A stretch of 64,000 nt of DNA from Shinella zoogloeoides (lineage in GTDB: Bacteria; Pseudomonadota; Alphaproteobacteria; Rhizobiales; Rhizobiaceae). Position 1 is the stretch's first letter. The number at the start of each line of letters is the position of its first letter. Positions 53,070 through 63,405 of this stretch are shown here, piece after piece. The notes beneath the pieces are model-generated. The model made no database searches. It was not told where the DNA came from and saw only the letters and a program-made list of their open reading frames with translations. Location of the stretch: contig NZ_QNUJ01000009.1 in the NCBI RefSeq assembly GCF_003574625.1, positions 1 through 64,000 of the forward strand, written 5' to 3'. The position numbers and the translations under genes were made by a program.

Positions 53070-53867
53070 TCACTCCCCCATCTTGTAGTCGAGGAACCAC
53101 TTCTTATCGAGCGCGCCCAGCGTGCCGTCGGCCTTGAGCGCGGCGATCGCCGCATTGACCGGGGCGACGAGGTCGGAGCCCTTCGGGAAGATGAAGCCGA
53201 AATCCTCCGTGCCGAGCGGTTCGCCGACCACCTTGAGCTTGCCGCCCGAGGCATCGACATAGCCCTTGGCCGCGACGCTGTCGGTGAGGACGAGGTCGAC
53301 GTCGCCGGCCTGCAACGCCTGCACCGTCGCGCCGAAGGTCTCGAACAGCTTGATGCGCGGGTTCTGCTCGTTGCCGTCGAGGATCTCGTAGACGGCGGTG
53401 TAGAAGGGCGAGGTGCCGGGCTGGGCGGCGATCAGGCCGTCCTTGAGCGCGGCGAAGCTCTTGGCGTCGGAAAAGCGGTTCTCGTCGGCGCGCACCAGCA
53501 TGAACTGCTGCGAGCGCATGTAGGGATCGGAGAAGTCCACCTTCTCTTTGCGGTCGTCCTTGATGGTGATGCCGGTCATGCCGATATTGTACTGGTTGTC
53601 GGAGACGGCCTGGATCATCGCGTCCCAGGAGGTGTTCTGGTACTCGACCTTGAAGTCGAGGCGCCTGGCGATCTCGTTCATCGCGTCATATTCCCAGCCG
53701 ATCTGCTCGCCGCTCTTGGGATCGACGAACTGCAGCGGCGGATAGGCGTTTTCCGTGACGACCACGACGGTCCTGCCGCCGAGATCGGGAAGGTCCGAAG
53801 CGCATGCCATGGCGGGCGCGAGGGCAACGGCAGCAAGGCCTGCGAGAACGGCGCGGCGGGAAAACAT
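53070..53867 (-). CDS. amino-acid ABC transporter substrate-binding protein
   Basis: 265 aa periplasmic receptor. Signal peptide MFSRRAVLAGLAAVALAPAMACA; with Ala-Cys at the end it could be lipidated. SBP-3 fold: YPPLQFVDPKSGEQIGWEYDAMNEIARRLDFKVEYQ, ITIKDDRKEKVDFSDPYM, FGATVQALQAGDVDLVLTD. It heads the operon with the permease. Ligand probably a polar amino acid; not determinable. Confidence 0.92.
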   Translation of the reverse strand: MFSRRAVLAGLAAVALAPAMACASDLPDLGGRTVVVVTENAYPPLQFVDPKSGEQIGWEYDAMNEIARRLDFKVEYQNTSWDAMIQAVSDNQYNIGMTGITIKDDRKEKVDFSDPYMRSQQFMLVRADENRFSDAKSFAALKDGLIAAQPGTSPFYTAVYEILDGNEQNPRIKLFETFGATVQALQAGDVDLVLTDSVAAKGYVDASGGKLKVVGEPLGTEDFGFIFPKGSDLVAPVNAAIAALKADGTLGALDKKWFLDYKMGE

Positions 53868-53962
53868 CGAAATACGCTCCTGAATTGTGGCGGCGAAACA
53901 CTGTCACAGGTGCAGGGCGGCAGGCAAGCATGCCGCTTGCGCGTTAAGGCTTCTCCGTAAAA

Positions 53963-53991
53963 CAAAAAGCCGCCGGCTGGCGCCGACGGCT
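53963..53991 (-). terminator. Rho-independent terminator of rplS
   Basis: On the minus strand AGCCGTCGGC-GCCA-GCCGGCGGCT followed by TTTTT: 10-bp stem with one G-U pair and a U-run, 24 nt after the rplS stop. Confidence 0.88.
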
Positions 53992-54015
53992 TTCATGACG
54001 GGATGCGCGGCCGGA

Positions 54016-54534
54016 TTATTCGGCGGCGGCTTCCGCAGCCTTTGCGGCTTCGGCAGCTTCAGCGGCGGCCTTCTCGGCGGCAAGCGCCTGAGCGGCTGCA
54101 ACCTTTTCAGCTTCCAGACGTGCCTTTTCCTCGGCAATGGCCTGGCGCTCGGCGTCATTCAGCTTGCGGGCGCGCGTGCCGGTGTTCTCGACGATACGAG
54201 CCGACTTGCCGCGACGATCGCGCAGGTAGTAGAGCTTGGCGCGGCGGACCTTACCGCGGCGGACGACTTCGACGCCTTCGACGAGCGGCGAGTAGATCGG
54301 GAAGACGCGCTCGACGCCTTCGCCGTAGGAAATCTTGCGAACGGTGAAGCTCTCGTTGAGGCCACCGCCGGAACGGGCGATGCAGACGCCCTCATAGGCC
54401 TGAACGCGGGTACGCGAGCCTTCCGTGACGCGCACGTTGACGCGGACGGTGTCGCCCGGGGAGAATTCCGGGAGCTGGCGCTTGGCTTCGATCTTGGCGG
54501 CCTGTTCGGCTTCGAGCTGCTGGATGATGTTCAT
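54016..54534 (-). CDS. rplS: 50S ribosomal protein L19
   Basis: 172 aa. The ribosomal core (residues 1-115) is clear: [78 protein letters not shown] further ~55-residue Ala/Glu/Lys-rich helical tail follows, common in alphaproteobacteria and absent in E. coli. The TauE-like gene diverges upstream; 54535-54831 is their shared promoter region with no gene seen. Confidence 0.97.
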   Translation of the reverse strand: MNIIQQLEAEQAAKIEAKRQLPEFSPGDTVRVNVRVTEGSRTRVQAYEGVCIARSGGGLNESFTVRKISYGEGVERVFPIYSPLVEGVEVVRRGKVRRAKLYYLRDRRGKSARIVENTGTRARKLNDAERQAIAEEKARLEAEKVAAAQALAAEKAAAEAAEAAKAAEAAAE

Positions 54535-54831
54535 CGGTCTAACCTTCGGTTCTTCTGAAACAGCCAGAGCGCTCGGCGGTGGCCTTCGAGGTCATGCCTC
54601 TCGGGTTGGTCCGTTGCCGGACGGAGCGGATTCGCCATTCTTTGCTTGCAGGTCGGCTGGGTAATCCCAAATCCGTGCGGGCCAATACACCAAACGAGGC
54701 GGCTTGTCATCCCCTGCGGCCAAAGAATCGACGGTGGGACCGTCGCCACCCGTCCTTGCGGCTCCTCTGGTGTGACGCTATCACCCTTACGGGAAGAAGA
54801 GCGCGGCCCTGCCGGCGCTCCGGGGAGCATC

Positions 54832-55578
54832 ATGACCTTTGCCGACGCCATCTTTCTGTTCGTTGCCGGCTTCCTGTCCGGCGTCGTCAACGCCATCGCG
54901 GGTGGCGGCACCTTCCTCACCTTCGGCGCGATGACGATGCTCGGACTGCCGCCCATCCTCGCCAACGCGACCTCCGCCATCACGCAATTTCCCGGTTATA
55001 TCACGTCCTCGCTCGCCTATGCCCGCGAAATCCGCGCCGACTGGAAGGAGGCGGTCCAGCTGGGGGCTCTCTCGCTGGTCGGCGGCCTCGGCGGGGCCTT
55101 GCTGCTGCTTTCGCTCTCCAACCAGTCCTTCCGGGCACTGGTGCCGTGGCTGCTGCTGGCCGCAACCGCCGTCTTCGCCGCGGGGCCCTATCTCAAGCCG
55201 AAGACCCTCAGCCCGGAAAAGCCCGTCACGCCGCTCGGGCTGTTCGGCCAGTTCGTCACTTCGATCTATGGCGGCTTCTTCGGCGCGGGCATGGGCATCA
55301 TGACGCTGGCCGTGCTCGGGCTGACCAAGGGCGGCGACTATCACCGGCTGAATGCGCTGAAGAACTTCCTCGCCGTGGTGATTGCGGCCATGGCCATCGT
55401 CGTCTTCGCCAGCGGCAAGGTGGTCGGCTGGCCGCAGGCCGCCGTCATGGTGCCGGCGGCGGGCCTCGGCGGCTGGTCCGGCGTCTGGGCGGCGCGGCGC
55501 GTGCCCCAGCCGGTGATCCGCATGCTCGTCGTCGCCGTCGGCCTTGCCCTGACGGCCTATTACTTCTTGACGGGTTGA
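54832..55578 (+). CDS. TauE/SafE family membrane transporter
   Basis: 248 aa, about eight hydrophobic segments. [33 protein letters not shown] (N-terminal repeat) and [33 protein letters not shown] (second repeat) are the paired signatures of the family, which exports sulfite or organosulfonates; substrates differ. ATG with GGGGAG. Its last 19 nt overlap the end of trmD coming from the other strand. Confidence 0.9.
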   Translation: MTFADAIFLFVAGFLSGVVNAIAGGGTFLTFGAMTMLGLPPILANATSAITQFPGYITSSLAYAREIRADWKEAVQLGALSLVGGLGGALLLLSLSNQSFRALVPWLLLAATAVFAAGPYLKPKTLSPEKPVTPLGLFGQFVTSIYGGFFGAGMGIMTLAVLGLTKGGDYHRLNALKNFLAVVIAAMAIVVFASGKVVGWPQAAVMVPAAGLGGWSGVWAARRVPQPVIRMLVVAVGLALTAYYFLTG

Positions 55579-56255
55579 TCGGAGAGAAGGTCCGGCCGAC
55601 GCTCGAGCGTCAGCTTTTCCGCTTCCTCGCGGCGCCACCTGTCTATGGCCGCGTGGTTGCCCGAGGTCAGCACGCCGGGGATTTCCCGGCCTTCGAAGAC
55701 CTGCGGACGGGTATAGTGCGGATGTTCCAGCAGCCCGCCCTCGAAGCTCTCGTGCTCGCCGGAAAGCGCATTGCCCATGACGCCGGGCAGAATACGCACG
55801 ACGGCATCGATGAGGATCATCGCCGCCGGTTCGCCGCCCGAAAGGATGTAGTCGCCGATGGAGACCTCCTCGAGCTGCCGCCCGTCGATGACGCGCTGGT
55901 CGACGCCCTCGAAACGGCCGCAAACGATGATCGCGCCCTCGCCGGCCGCAAGTTCGCGCACGCGCTTCTGCGTCAGCGGCTTTCCGCGCGGGCTCATCAG
56001 GAGGCGCGGGCGGTCGTCGCCGGCGGAGGCATGGTCGATGGCCTTGGCCAGCACGTCCGGCTTCAACACCATGCCCGCCCCGCCGCCGGCCGGCGTGTCA
56101 TCGACGGTGCGGTGACGGTCGGTGGTGAAATCGCGGATCTGTACGCAGTCGAGCGACCAGTCGCCGCGCGTCAGCGCCTTGCCGGAGAGAGACTGACCGA
56201 GAAAGCCCGGAAACATCTCCGGATAGAGTGTCAGGATGGTGGCGCGGAAAGCCAC
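55560..56255 (-). CDS. trmD: tRNA (guanine-N1)-methyltransferase
   Basis: 231 aa. Makes m1G37 next to the anticodon, preventing frameshifts. SPOUT knot: [74 protein letters not shown] start at 56255 with GGGGGAG at the end of rimM; the longer frame would run into rimM. The spacing (1 nt between the rimM stop and this GTG) implies coupled translation in the rpsP-rimM-trmD unit. Confidence 0.95.
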   Translation of the reverse strand: MAFRATILTLYPEMFPGFLGQSLSGKALTRGDWSLDCVQIRDFTTDRHRTVDDTPAGGGAGMVLKPDVLAKAIDHASAGDDRPRLLMSPRGKPLTQKRVRELAAGEGAIIVCGRFEGVDQRVIDGRQLEEVSIGDYILSGGEPAAMILIDAVVRILPGVMGNALSGEHESFEGGLLEHPHYTRPQVFEGREIPGVLTSGNHAAIDRWRREEAEKLTLERRPDLLSDQPVKK

Positions 56256-56256
56256 G

Positions 56257-56832
56257 TCACTCCCCCTCGCCCTGCGGCGGGCGGCGACGGCGGCTGCCGG
56301 GACCGTCCTTGTCGTCATCGACGAGGCCGGCGGCGACGGCGTCGATCAACAGGCGCCCGCCTTCGACGTCGATCTCCAGCACGGCGGCCTCGGAGAAGGG
56401 AATGAGCACGGGACGCTTGCCCGGCCCCTTGAGTTCGAGGAGATCGCCCGCGCCGAAATCGAAGATACCCGTCACCTTGCCGTGGCTGCGGCCGGTCGTG
56501 TCGACGGCCTCCAGCCCTTCGAGGTCGGCATAGAAGAACTCGTCCTCGTCCAGCTCCTCGTCCGGCAGGTTGTCGCGCTCGATATAGAGATCGAGGCCGT
56601 TCAGCGCCTCGGCGGCGTTGCGGTCGTTGATGCCGCGGAAGCGCACGACGACGACGTTCTTCGCCTCGCGCACCTCCAGCACTTCGAAGGACCGGCCGTC
56701 CTCGGTGTGGAGATGCCCGTAATCGCCGATGGCGGTCGGGTCGATGGTGTAGGATTTCACGCGGACCTCGCCGCGCAGGCCCTGCGCCGCGCCGACGCTG
56801 CCCATGAGGACGGGATTTTCCAGTTTCACCAT
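56257..56832 (-). CDS. rimM: ribosome maturation factor RimM
   Basis: 191 aa. Two domains: RimM N-terminal barrel ([20 protein letters not shown], then [19 protein letters not shown]) and PRC-barrel ([46 protein letters not shown]). Helps assemble the 30S head and binds S19. A charged C-terminal tail follows. It lies between rpsP and trmD as in most bacteria. Confidence 0.95.
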   Translation of the reverse strand: MVKLENPVLMGSVGAAQGLRGEVRVKSYTIDPTAIGDYGHLHTEDGRSFEVLEVREAKNVVVVRFRGINDRNAAEALNGLDLYIERDNLPDEELDEDEFFYADLEGLEAVDTTGRSHGKVTGIFDFGAGDLLELKGPGKRPVLIPFSEAAVLEIDVEGGRLLIDAVAAGLVDDDKDGPGSRRRRPPQGEGE

Positions 56833-56946
56833 GGTTCGGTTCCGTGTGGTCTTGCAAAGCCTCTTACGACGTTCGCGCGGAGGCTCCTAGAGCAATTCCA
56901 GCAAAAGTGTGCAGCGGTTTCGTGTTCGGAATTGCGGCAGACAAAT

Positions 56947-56977
56947 GAAAACGGGCGGCATGAAGCACGCCGCCCGT
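56947..56977 (-). terminator. terminator/attenuator between rpsP and rimM
   Basis: On the minus strand ACGGGCGGC-N9-GCCGCCCGT followed by TTTTC. 9-bp perfect stem located 23 nt after rpsP. It likely reduces read-through so that S16 is made in excess over RimM and TrmD. Confidence 0.8.
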
Positions 56978-56999
56978 CTCCATAAAAAGTCGAGGCAGA

Positions 57000-57365
57000 T
57001 TATTCGCCAGCGGCAGCAGCAGCGGCGTCTTCTTCCTTCTGCTTCTTTTCGGCGGCGCGCTCGAGAGCCTTCTTGCCCGGCTTTGCCTTGTCCGGGTTGT
57101 TGCGGGCTTCGCGCTTCAGGACGCCGGCGTCGTCGAGGAAGCGGGCAACGCGGTCGGTCGGCTGGGCGCCCTTGGCGAGCCATTCCTTGGCGCGGTCGGC
57201 GTCGATCTGGACGCGGGTCGCGTCTTCCTTGCCGAGCATCGGGTTCCAGGAACCGATCTTGTCGAGGAAGCGGCCGTCACGCGGGGAGCGGGCGTCGGCA
57301 ACGACGATCTGGTAGTAGGGGCGCTTCTTGGAACCGCCACGGGCGAGACGAATCTTCAGGGACAT
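57000..57365 (-). CDS. rpsP: 30S ribosomal protein S16
   Basis: 121 aa. [41 protein letters not shown] is the canonical S16 start. The ~40-residue Lys/Ala/Glu C-terminal extension is usual in alphaproteobacteria. ATG at 57365 with GGAG; the frame continues upstream into the chorismate mutase region but without similarity. Confidence 0.97.
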   Translation of the reverse strand: MSLKIRLARGGSKKRPYYQIVVADARSPRDGRFLDKIGSWNPMLGKEDATRVQIDADRAKEWLAKGAQPTDRVARFLDDAGVLKREARNNPDKAKPGKKALERAAEKKQKEEDAAAAAAGE

Positions 57366-57396
57366 GTCATTTCTCCTTGGGTAGATGGGCCGCTTT

Positions 57397-57717
57397 TCAA
57401 GCGGTGTGGTTTGCGCCGCCATGTTCGGCGGCAATGGCTTCATGATGCCGGATCACCTCGCGGATGATGAAGTTCAGGAACTTCTCCGCGAAATCCGGAT
57501 CCAGATTGGCATCCTTCGCCAGGCGGCGAAGGCGTTCGATCTGGTATTCCTCGCGCGCCGGATCGGCCGGCGGCAGTTCATGCGTCGCCTTCAGCACGCC
57601 CACCGCCTTGGTGCAGCGGAAGCGTTCGGCGAGCATATGGACGAGGGCGGCGTCGATATTGTCGATCGACTGCCGGTATTCCCCCAGTTGCTGCTTGACC
57701 TTCGGATCGATCGTCAT
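57397..57717 (-). CDS. chorismate mutase (AroQ type)
   Basis: 106 aa all-helical enzyme converting chorismate to prephenate. [75 protein letters not shown] has the helix-1 R-x-x-I-D-x-I-D pattern and the Lys of helix 2. The start at 57717 has GAGGAA upstream. It lies 10 nt after ffh and 31 nt before rpsP on the same strand. Confidence 0.93.
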   Translation of the reverse strand: MTIDPKVKQQLGEYRQSIDNIDAALVHMLAERFRCTKAVGVLKATHELPPADPAREEYQIERLRRLAKDANLDPDFAEKFLNFIIREVIRHHEAIAAEHGGANHTA

Positions 57718-57727
57718 GCGGCGTTCC

Positions 57728-59272
57728 TCACTTCTTCTTCGGCAGGCCGGGCAGGCCCGGAAGGCCGCCGCCGAGACCGGGCAGGCGAAGACCGCCGCTG
57801 CCGCCGAGGCCCGGCAGGCTGCCCGGCTTGATACCGGCGGCTTCCGCCTGCTTGGCGAGCGCCTCGAGCTGCTTGGGGTCCATGCTGGAAAGATCGGGCA
57901 TGCCGCCGCCAAGGCCGCCGAGGCCCATCTTGCCGGCAAGGCCGCCCATCATCTGCTTCATCATGCCGCCCTTCTTGCCGCCCATCATCTTCATCATGTC
58001 CGCCATCTGGCGGTGCATCTTGAGAAGCTTGTTGATGTCGGCGGCATCGGTGCCGGAACCGGCGGCGATGCGCTTCTTGCGGGAATGCTTGAGCATGTCC
58101 GGGTTAGCGCGCTCGGCCTTGGTCATCGAATTGATGATGGCGATCTGGCGGCCGAAGAGCTTGTCGTCGAGGCCGGCGGCCGACATCTTGTCCTTCATGC
58201 CGGCCATGCCGGGCATCATGCCCATGATGCCGCCCATGCCGCCCATCTTCTGCATCTGGCGAAGCTGGTCGGCGAGGTCGTTGAGGTCGAACTTGCCCTT
58301 GGCCATCTTGGCGGCCATGGCGGCCGCCTTTTCGGCGTCGATGTTCTCCGCCGCCTTCTCGACGAGCGAGACGATATCGCCCATGCCGAGGATGCGGTCG
58401 GCGACGCGGCGGGGATGGAATTCCTCCAGCTCGCCCATCTTCTCGCCGACGCCGATCAGCTTGATCGGCTTGCCGGTGACGGCGCGCATGGAAAGGGCCG
58501 CACCGCCGCGGCCGTCGCCGTCCATGCGGGTGAGCACGAGGCCGGTGATGCCGACGCGGTCGTCGAAGTTGCGGGCGAGGTTGACGGCGTCCTGACCGGT
58601 CAGCGCGTCGGCGACGAGCAGGATTTCATGCGGATTAGACTTCCGCTTGATCTCCGCCATCTCGATCATCAGCGGTTCGTCGATATGGGTGCGGCCGGCG
58701 GTGTCGAGGATGACGACGTCATGGCCGCCGAGCTTTGCGGCCTGTACGGCGCGGGCGGCGATATCGGTCGGCGACTGGCCGGCGATGACCGGCAGCGTGT
58801 CGATGCCGGTCTGTACGCCGAGCTGGCGAAGCTGCTCCTGTGCGGCCGGGCGGCGCGTGTCGAGCGAGGCCATCAGGACCTTCTTCTTCTCGCGCGTCTT
58901 CAGCCGGTTGGCGATCTTGCCCGACGTCGTGGTCTTGCCCGAGCCCTGGAGGCCGACCATCATGATGACGACGGGGGCGGCGGCATTGAGGTCGATGGAG
59001 ACGCCCTCGGAGCCGAGCATGGAAACCAGCTCGTCGTGGACGAGCTTGACGACCATCTGGCCGGGCTTGATCGACTTCAGGATTTCCGCGCCGACGGCCT
59101 TTTCGCGCACCGCATCCGTGAAGGAACGCACCACTTCCAGCGCCACGTCCGCTTCCAGCAGCGCACGGCGGACCTCGCGCAGCGCCGCCGAGACATCGGC
59201 CTCGGAAAGCGCGCCACGGCCTGTCAGTCCATTCAGAATGGAGCCAAGGCGGTCCTGGAGTGTTTCAAACAT
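57728..59272 (-). CDS. ffh: signal recognition particle protein
   Basis: 514 aa. Co-translational targeting GTPase. N domain, G domain (GLQGSGKTTTSGKIA, DTRRPAAQEQLRQLG, DTAGRTHID, GLVLTRMDGDGRGGAAL), and a Met-rich M domain (MGGMGGIMGMMPGMAGMK) binding 4.5S RNA and signal peptides. C-terminal Gly/Leu/Pro tail ending PKKK. ATG at 59272 with GGAAG; a GTG one codon earlier is possible. Its receptor ftsY lies 2.6 kb away on the other strand. Confidence 0.97.
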   Translation of the reverse strand: MFETLQDRLGSILNGLTGRGALSEADVSAALREVRRALLEADVALEVVRSFTDAVREKAVGAEILKSIKPGQMVVKLVHDELVSMLGSEGVSIDLNAAAPVVIMMVGLQGSGKTTTSGKIANRLKTREKKKVLMASLDTRRPAAQEQLRQLGVQTGIDTLPVIAGQSPTDIAARAVQAAKLGGHDVVILDTAGRTHIDEPLMIEMAEIKRKSNPHEILLVADALTGQDAVNLARNFDDRVGITGLVLTRMDGDGRGGAALSMRAVTGKPIKLIGVGEKMGELEEFHPRRVADRILGMGDIVSLVEKAAENIDAEKAAAMAAKMAKGKFDLNDLADQLRQMQKMGGMGGIMGMMPGMAGMKDKMSAAGLDDKLFGRQIAIINSMTKAERANPDMLKHSRKKRIAAGSGTDAADINKLLKMHRQMADMMKMMGGKKGGMMKQMMGGLAGKMGLGGLGGGMPDLSSMDPKQLEALAKQAEAAGIKPGSLPGLGGSGGLRLPGLGGGLPGLPGLPKKK

Positions 59273-59641
59273 CACGTCTTCCTTCTTGTTTCCACGTCAC
59301 GCGGAAACGTCGGTGCAATCGGCGTCAAAAACAAGACGCAAAGCCAAAAAGCACCCGAGGGCGCATCGCGCTGTCGGGTGTTGACCTCCGGGATCTGTTT
59401 ATACCGCAATGGGTCCCGGTCGGCGGCTTCAAGCAGTCTCACTTGTCGCAGATGCGCGGCTTAAACAGCAAAGGGGCCGGAAAGTCAAGGATTGGAGTCC
59501 TGCGAATCCTTCGCGCACCAAGGATTCGGCAGCGGCGCGGGCAGGATTCGAAGACTCCGTCTGGTAATCGAGGCCTGTTTGCGCCATATACGCGCAAGAA
59601 ATCAAAGACTCCACGCTGGGTCTTTACAGGAACATTCCGAC
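59273..59641. other. divergent ffh/dapF promoter region
   Basis: 369 bp without a gene. It contains a 7-bp dyad CACCCGA/TCGGGTG at 59352-59380 and AT-rich patches on each side suited to promoters of ffh and dapF. No small-RNA or riboswitch pattern recognised. Confidence 0.5.
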
Positions 59642-60541
59642 ATGGCCGCTGAAGCGCAATTCGCCCGTATGAACGGACTGGGAAACATGATCCTGGTCGT
59701 GGACATGCGTGGCCGCGCCGATGCCGTGACGCCGGCGGCCGCCATCGCGCTCAATGCTGATCCTGCCACCCGCTTCGACCAGATCATGGCGATCCACGAT
59801 CCGAAGGTCGAGGGCACGGACGCCTTCATCGACATCCTCAACTGCGACGGTACCAAGGCGCAGGCCTGCGGCAACGGCACGCGCTGCGTCGTGCAGGCGC
59901 TCGCCGCCGAGACAGGCCGCAAGGCCTTCACCTTCCAGACGGTTGCCGGCATCCTCAACGCCATCGAACATGCGGACGGCACGATCTCCGTCGACATGGG
60001 CAAGCCAGTCTTCGCGTGGGACCGCATTCCACTCGCGGAGGAATTCTTCGACACGAGCCGTATCGAATTGCAGATCGGGCCGATCGACGCGCCGATCCTG
60101 CATTCGCCCGCCGCCATGTCGATGGGCAATCCGCATGCGGTCTTCTGGGTCGACCGCGACCCGATGAGCTTCGATCTCGACCGCTTCGGCCCGCTCCTCG
60201 AAAACCATCCGATGTTCCCGGAAAAGGCCAATATCACGCTGGCGCAGGTCACCTCGCCGTCCTCCATGACGACGCGGACCTGGGAGCGCGGCGCGGGCCT
60301 GACGCTCGCCTGCGGCTCGGCCGCCTGCGCGGCCGGCGTTTCCGGTGCGCGCACGGGCCGCACGGACCGCAAGGTTGCGATCACCGTCGCCAGCAGCCCG
60401 AACCGCGGCACGCTGACCATCGAATGGCGCGAGGACGACCATGTCGTGATGACGGGACCTGCCGAATGGGAATGGTCGGGCACGCTCGATCCCTCGACCG
60501 GCGCCTTCCGCCGCGACGAGACCGGGGCGGCCGCCCTTTGA
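59642..60541 (+). CDS. dapF: diaminopimelate epimerase
   Basis: 299 aa. Converts LL- to meso-diaminopimelate for lysine and peptidoglycan. Both catalytic Cys are present: [17 protein letters not shown] (first) and [12 protein letters not shown] (second). [13 protein letters not shown] is the family mid-signature. Shares its TGA stop with the TTG start of mtaB (TTGA), so the pair is translationally coupled. Confidence 0.96.
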   Translation: MAAEAQFARMNGLGNMILVVDMRGRADAVTPAAAIALNADPATRFDQIMAIHDPKVEGTDAFIDILNCDGTKAQACGNGTRCVVQALAAETGRKAFTFQTVAGILNAIEHADGTISVDMGKPVFAWDRIPLAEEFFDTSRIELQIGPIDAPILHSPAAMSMGNPHAVFWVDRDPMSFDLDRFGPLLENHPMFPEKANITLAQVTSPSSMTTRTWERGAGLTLACGSAACAAGVSGARTGRTDRKVAITVASSPNRGTLTIEWREDDHVVMTGPAEWEWSGTLDPSTGAFRRDETGAAAL

Positions 60542-61827
60542 GCGGCGTTACGGTCATAACCTTCGGCTGTCGGCTCAACACCTACGAATCGGAAGTGATG
60601 CGCGCGCAGGCCGAGAAGGCGGGGCTGAACAATGCCGTGCTGGTGAATACCTGCGCCGTCACCGGCGAGGCTGTGCGCCAGGCCCGGCAGGCGATCCGCC
60701 GCGCCCGGCGCGACAATCCCCATGCCCGCATCATCGTCACCGGCTGCGCGGCGCAGACGGAGAAGCATACCTTTGCCGATATGCCGGAGGTGGATGCGGT
60801 GCTCGGCAACGAGGAGAAGCTGAAAAGCGCTTCCTACCGGGCGCTGCCGGATTTCGGCGTCTCGGCGGAAGAGAAGCTGCGCGTCAACGACATCATGAGC
60901 GTGCGCGGGACCGCGCCGCAGATGGTGAAGCTGATCGACGGCCATGTGCGCGCCTTCGTGCAGGTGCAGAACGGCTGCGACCACCGCTGCACCTTCTGCA
61001 TCATCCCCTATGGCCGCGGCAATTCCCGCTCCGTGCCGATGGGCGCGGTGGTCGATCAGGCGCGCAGGCTCGTCGAGAGCGGCTACTGCGAGATCGTGCT
61101 GACGGGCGTCGATGCGACGAGCTACGGCGCGGACCTGCCCGGCAGGCCGAGCCTCGGCCTGCTCGCCAAGACGCTGCTGAAGCAGGTGCCGGAAATCCGC
61201 CGGCTGCGGCTTTCCTCCATCGACAGCATCGAGGCAGACGACCATCTCTGGGATCTCGTCGCCGACGAGCCCCGCTTCATGCCGCACCTGCATCTTTCCC
61301 TGCAGCACGGCGACGATCTGATCCTCAAGCGCATGAAGCGCCGCCATTCGAGCGCCGATGCACGGGATTTCTGCGCGCGGGTGCGGACGGCGCGGCCGGA
61401 TGCCAGTTTTGGCGCGGATATGATCGCAGGGTTTCCGACGGAAACGGAAGAAATGTTCGCCAATGCGACGAGGCTTGCGGAAGACTGCGGCATCGCCCAT
61501 CTCCACGTCTTTCCCTACAGCCCGCGCCCCGGCACGCCGGCAGCCCGCATGCCGCAACTCGACCGCGCGCTCGTCAAGGACCGCGCCGCCCGGCTGCGCG
61601 AGACTGGAAAAAGGCTGCACGAGGCCCATCTCGTCTCGATGATCGGGAGAGAGGAAACAATCCTCGTGGAAAATAACGGCCTAGCTCATACGGAAAACTT
61701 CACGCTCGTCGATGCCGCGGGGCTTAAGCCCCGCGATCTTGTGCCGGTGACGATCACCGGACACAATGGCAGGCACCTGACGATGCGGCCCCTTAATGCG
61801 GCCGGCGCCGCGTCCCTTCGCAACTAG
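60538..61827 (+). CDS. mtaB: tRNA t6A37 methylthiotransferase MtaB
   Basis: 429 aa radical-SAM enzyme adding methylthio to t6A37 of ANN-decoding tRNAs. UPF0004 N-terminal domain [14 protein letters not shown] with three Cys for the auxiliary cluster (VNTCAVT, VTGCAAQ), radical-[19 protein letters not shown], and a C-terminal TRAM domain. TTG start at 60538 overlapping dapF by 4 nt, chosen because it fits the conserved N-terminus. Confidence 0.94.
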   Translation: MSGVTVITFGCRLNTYESEVMRAQAEKAGLNNAVLVNTCAVTGEAVRQARQAIRRARRDNPHARIIVTGCAAQTEKHTFADMPEVDAVLGNEEKLKSASYRALPDFGVSAEEKLRVNDIMSVRGTAPQMVKLIDGHVRAFVQVQNGCDHRCTFCIIPYGRGNSRSVPMGAVVDQARRLVESGYCEIVLTGVDATSYGADLPGRPSLGLLAKTLLKQVPEIRRLRLSSIDSIEADDHLWDLVADEPRFMPHLHLSLQHGDDLILKRMKRRHSSADARDFCARVRTARPDASFGADMIAGFPTETEEMFANATRLAEDCGIAHLHVFPYSPRPGTPAARMPQLDRALVKDRAARLRETGKRLHEAHLVSMIGREETILVENNGLAHTENFTLVDAAGLKPRDLVPVTITGHNGRHLTMRPLNAAGAASLRN

Positions 61828-61839
61828 CGGATACCTTTC

Positions 61840-63405
61840 ATGGCTCTCGGCTTCATCAAGAAGATTTTTACATTCGGAAAAGACACCGCCACCGAGCCGA
61901 AGCCGGAGGCGCCCATTGCCGAGCAGCAGGTGGTAGAGACACCTGTCGCCGAGCCGGACATCATCGACCAGCCGGCCGTCGAGCCTGCGCCAGAAGAGCC
62001 TGCACCGAAAGAGACCGCATCGGAGGAAACCGCGGAAATCCCCGCCGCTCCTGCCGAGGAAGACGAGGACCGCGACCCGCTGCTCGATGAGGCGGAGGCC
62101 GTCAATCCGGAAGCGGACTACCATATTCCGGAAGACGTCGAACCGGAGATCTACCCGCTTCCCCACGCACCGACTCCGCCGGCCGCCCAAGAACCGACCG
62201 AAGCGGAGCCCGAGAGCGAGCCAGCCGCCGAAGAGGTCGTCGCAGAGCCGGAAGCTGGGGCGGAAGACGAAACCGTCGAGGAAGAGCCGGTCGAAGAATT
62301 CGTCGCGCCCGCGGAAGAGATCGCCGAAGCAGGGTCGAAAGAGGATACGCCGGACGACATCGAGGACCCCGTTCTGGCAGAAGCCCTCCGCGCTGAAAAG
62401 CCCGCCGACGCGCCCGCCCTGCCGAAGGGCTTTGCCACATCCGCGAAGGTGCCCGTCGAGGAGGCCGCGCCCGTGGCGCAGCCGAAGCGCACCTGGTTCC
62501 AGCGCCTGCGCGAGGGCCTTGCCCGCACCTCCTCGCAGCTCACCGGCCAGATCACCAGCCTCTTCACCAAGCGCAAGCTCGACGACGATACGCTGCAGGA
62601 CCTCGAAGACCTGCTGATCCAGGCCGATCTCGGCGTGGAGACGGCGCTGCGCATCACCGACACGCTCGCCTCCGAGCGCTACGGCAAGGACGTGACCGGC
62701 GCGGATGTCTCGCGCATCATGTCGGCGGAGATCACCAAGGTCCTCGAACCTGTCGCAAAGCCGCTGGAGCTCGATCTCAGCCACAAGCCGCATGTCATCC
62801 TCGTCGTCGGCGTCAACGGCACCGGCAAGACCACGACCATCGGCAAGCTCGCCGCCAAGCTTTCCGGAGCGGGCCTCAAGGTCATGCTGGCGGCCGGCGA
62901 TACGTTCCGCGCCGCGGCCATCGAGCAGCTCAAGATCTGGGCGGATCGCACCGGCTCCGACATCGTTTCCTCCAAGCTCGGCGCCGATGCGGCGGGGCTT
63001 GCCTACGAGGCCTACGAGCAGGCCAAGCTGAAGAAGAGCGACGTCCTCATCGTCGATACCGCCGGCCGCCTCCAGAACAAGGCCGAGCTGATGGCCGAGC
63101 TAGAGAAGATCGTGCGCGTCCTCGGCAAGCTCGATCCCGACGCCCCGCACACCGTGCTCCAGACGCTCGACGCCACGACCGGCCAGAACGCGATGAACCA
63201 GGTGGAGATTTTCCGCAACGTCGCGGGGGTCTCGGGCCTGATCATGACAAAATTGGACGGTACGGCCCGCGGCGGCATCCTTGTGGCGATTGCCGCCAAG
63301 CACAAGCTGCCGGTCTATTTCATCGGTGTCGGCGAAGGGATCGACGATCTCGAACCCTTCGAGGCCAAGGATTTCGCGGAAGCGATCGCAGGAGTTGGAG
63401 CATGA
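61840..63405 (+). CDS. ftsY: SRP receptor FtsY
   Basis: 521 aa. The first ~205 residues are highly acidic (Glu/Pro/Ala-rich, membrane-associating A domain). Then the N domain, and the G domain with [18 protein letters not shown] (about 324-341), [27 protein letters not shown] and [10 protein letters not shown]. Docks ribosome-SRP complexes at the inner membrane. Twelve nt after mtaB, and its stop overlaps the yciB start (ATGA). Confidence 0.97.
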   Translation: MALGFIKKIFTFGKDTATEPKPEAPIAEQQVVETPVAEPDIIDQPAVEPAPEEPAPKETASEETAEIPAAPAEEDEDRDPLLDEAEAVNPEADYHIPEDVEPEIYPLPHAPTPPAAQEPTEAEPESEPAAEEVVAEPEAGAEDETVEEEPVEEFVAPAEEIAEAGSKEDTPDDIEDPVLAEALRAEKPADAPALPKGFATSAKVPVEEAAPVAQPKRTWFQRLREGLARTSSQLTGQITSLFTKRKLDDDTLQDLEDLLIQADLGVETALRITDTLASERYGKDVTGADVSRIMSAEITKVLEPVAKPLELDLSHKPHVILVVGVNGTGKTTTIGKLAAKLSGAGLKVMLAAGDTFRAAAIEQLKIWADRTGSDIVSSKLGADAAGLAYEAYEQAKLKKSDVLIVDTAGRLQNKAELMAELEKIVRVLGKLDPDAPHTVLQTLDATTGQNAMNQVEIFRNVAGVSGLIMTKLDGTARGGILVAIAAKHKLPVYFIGVGEGIDDLEPFEAKDFAEAIAGVGA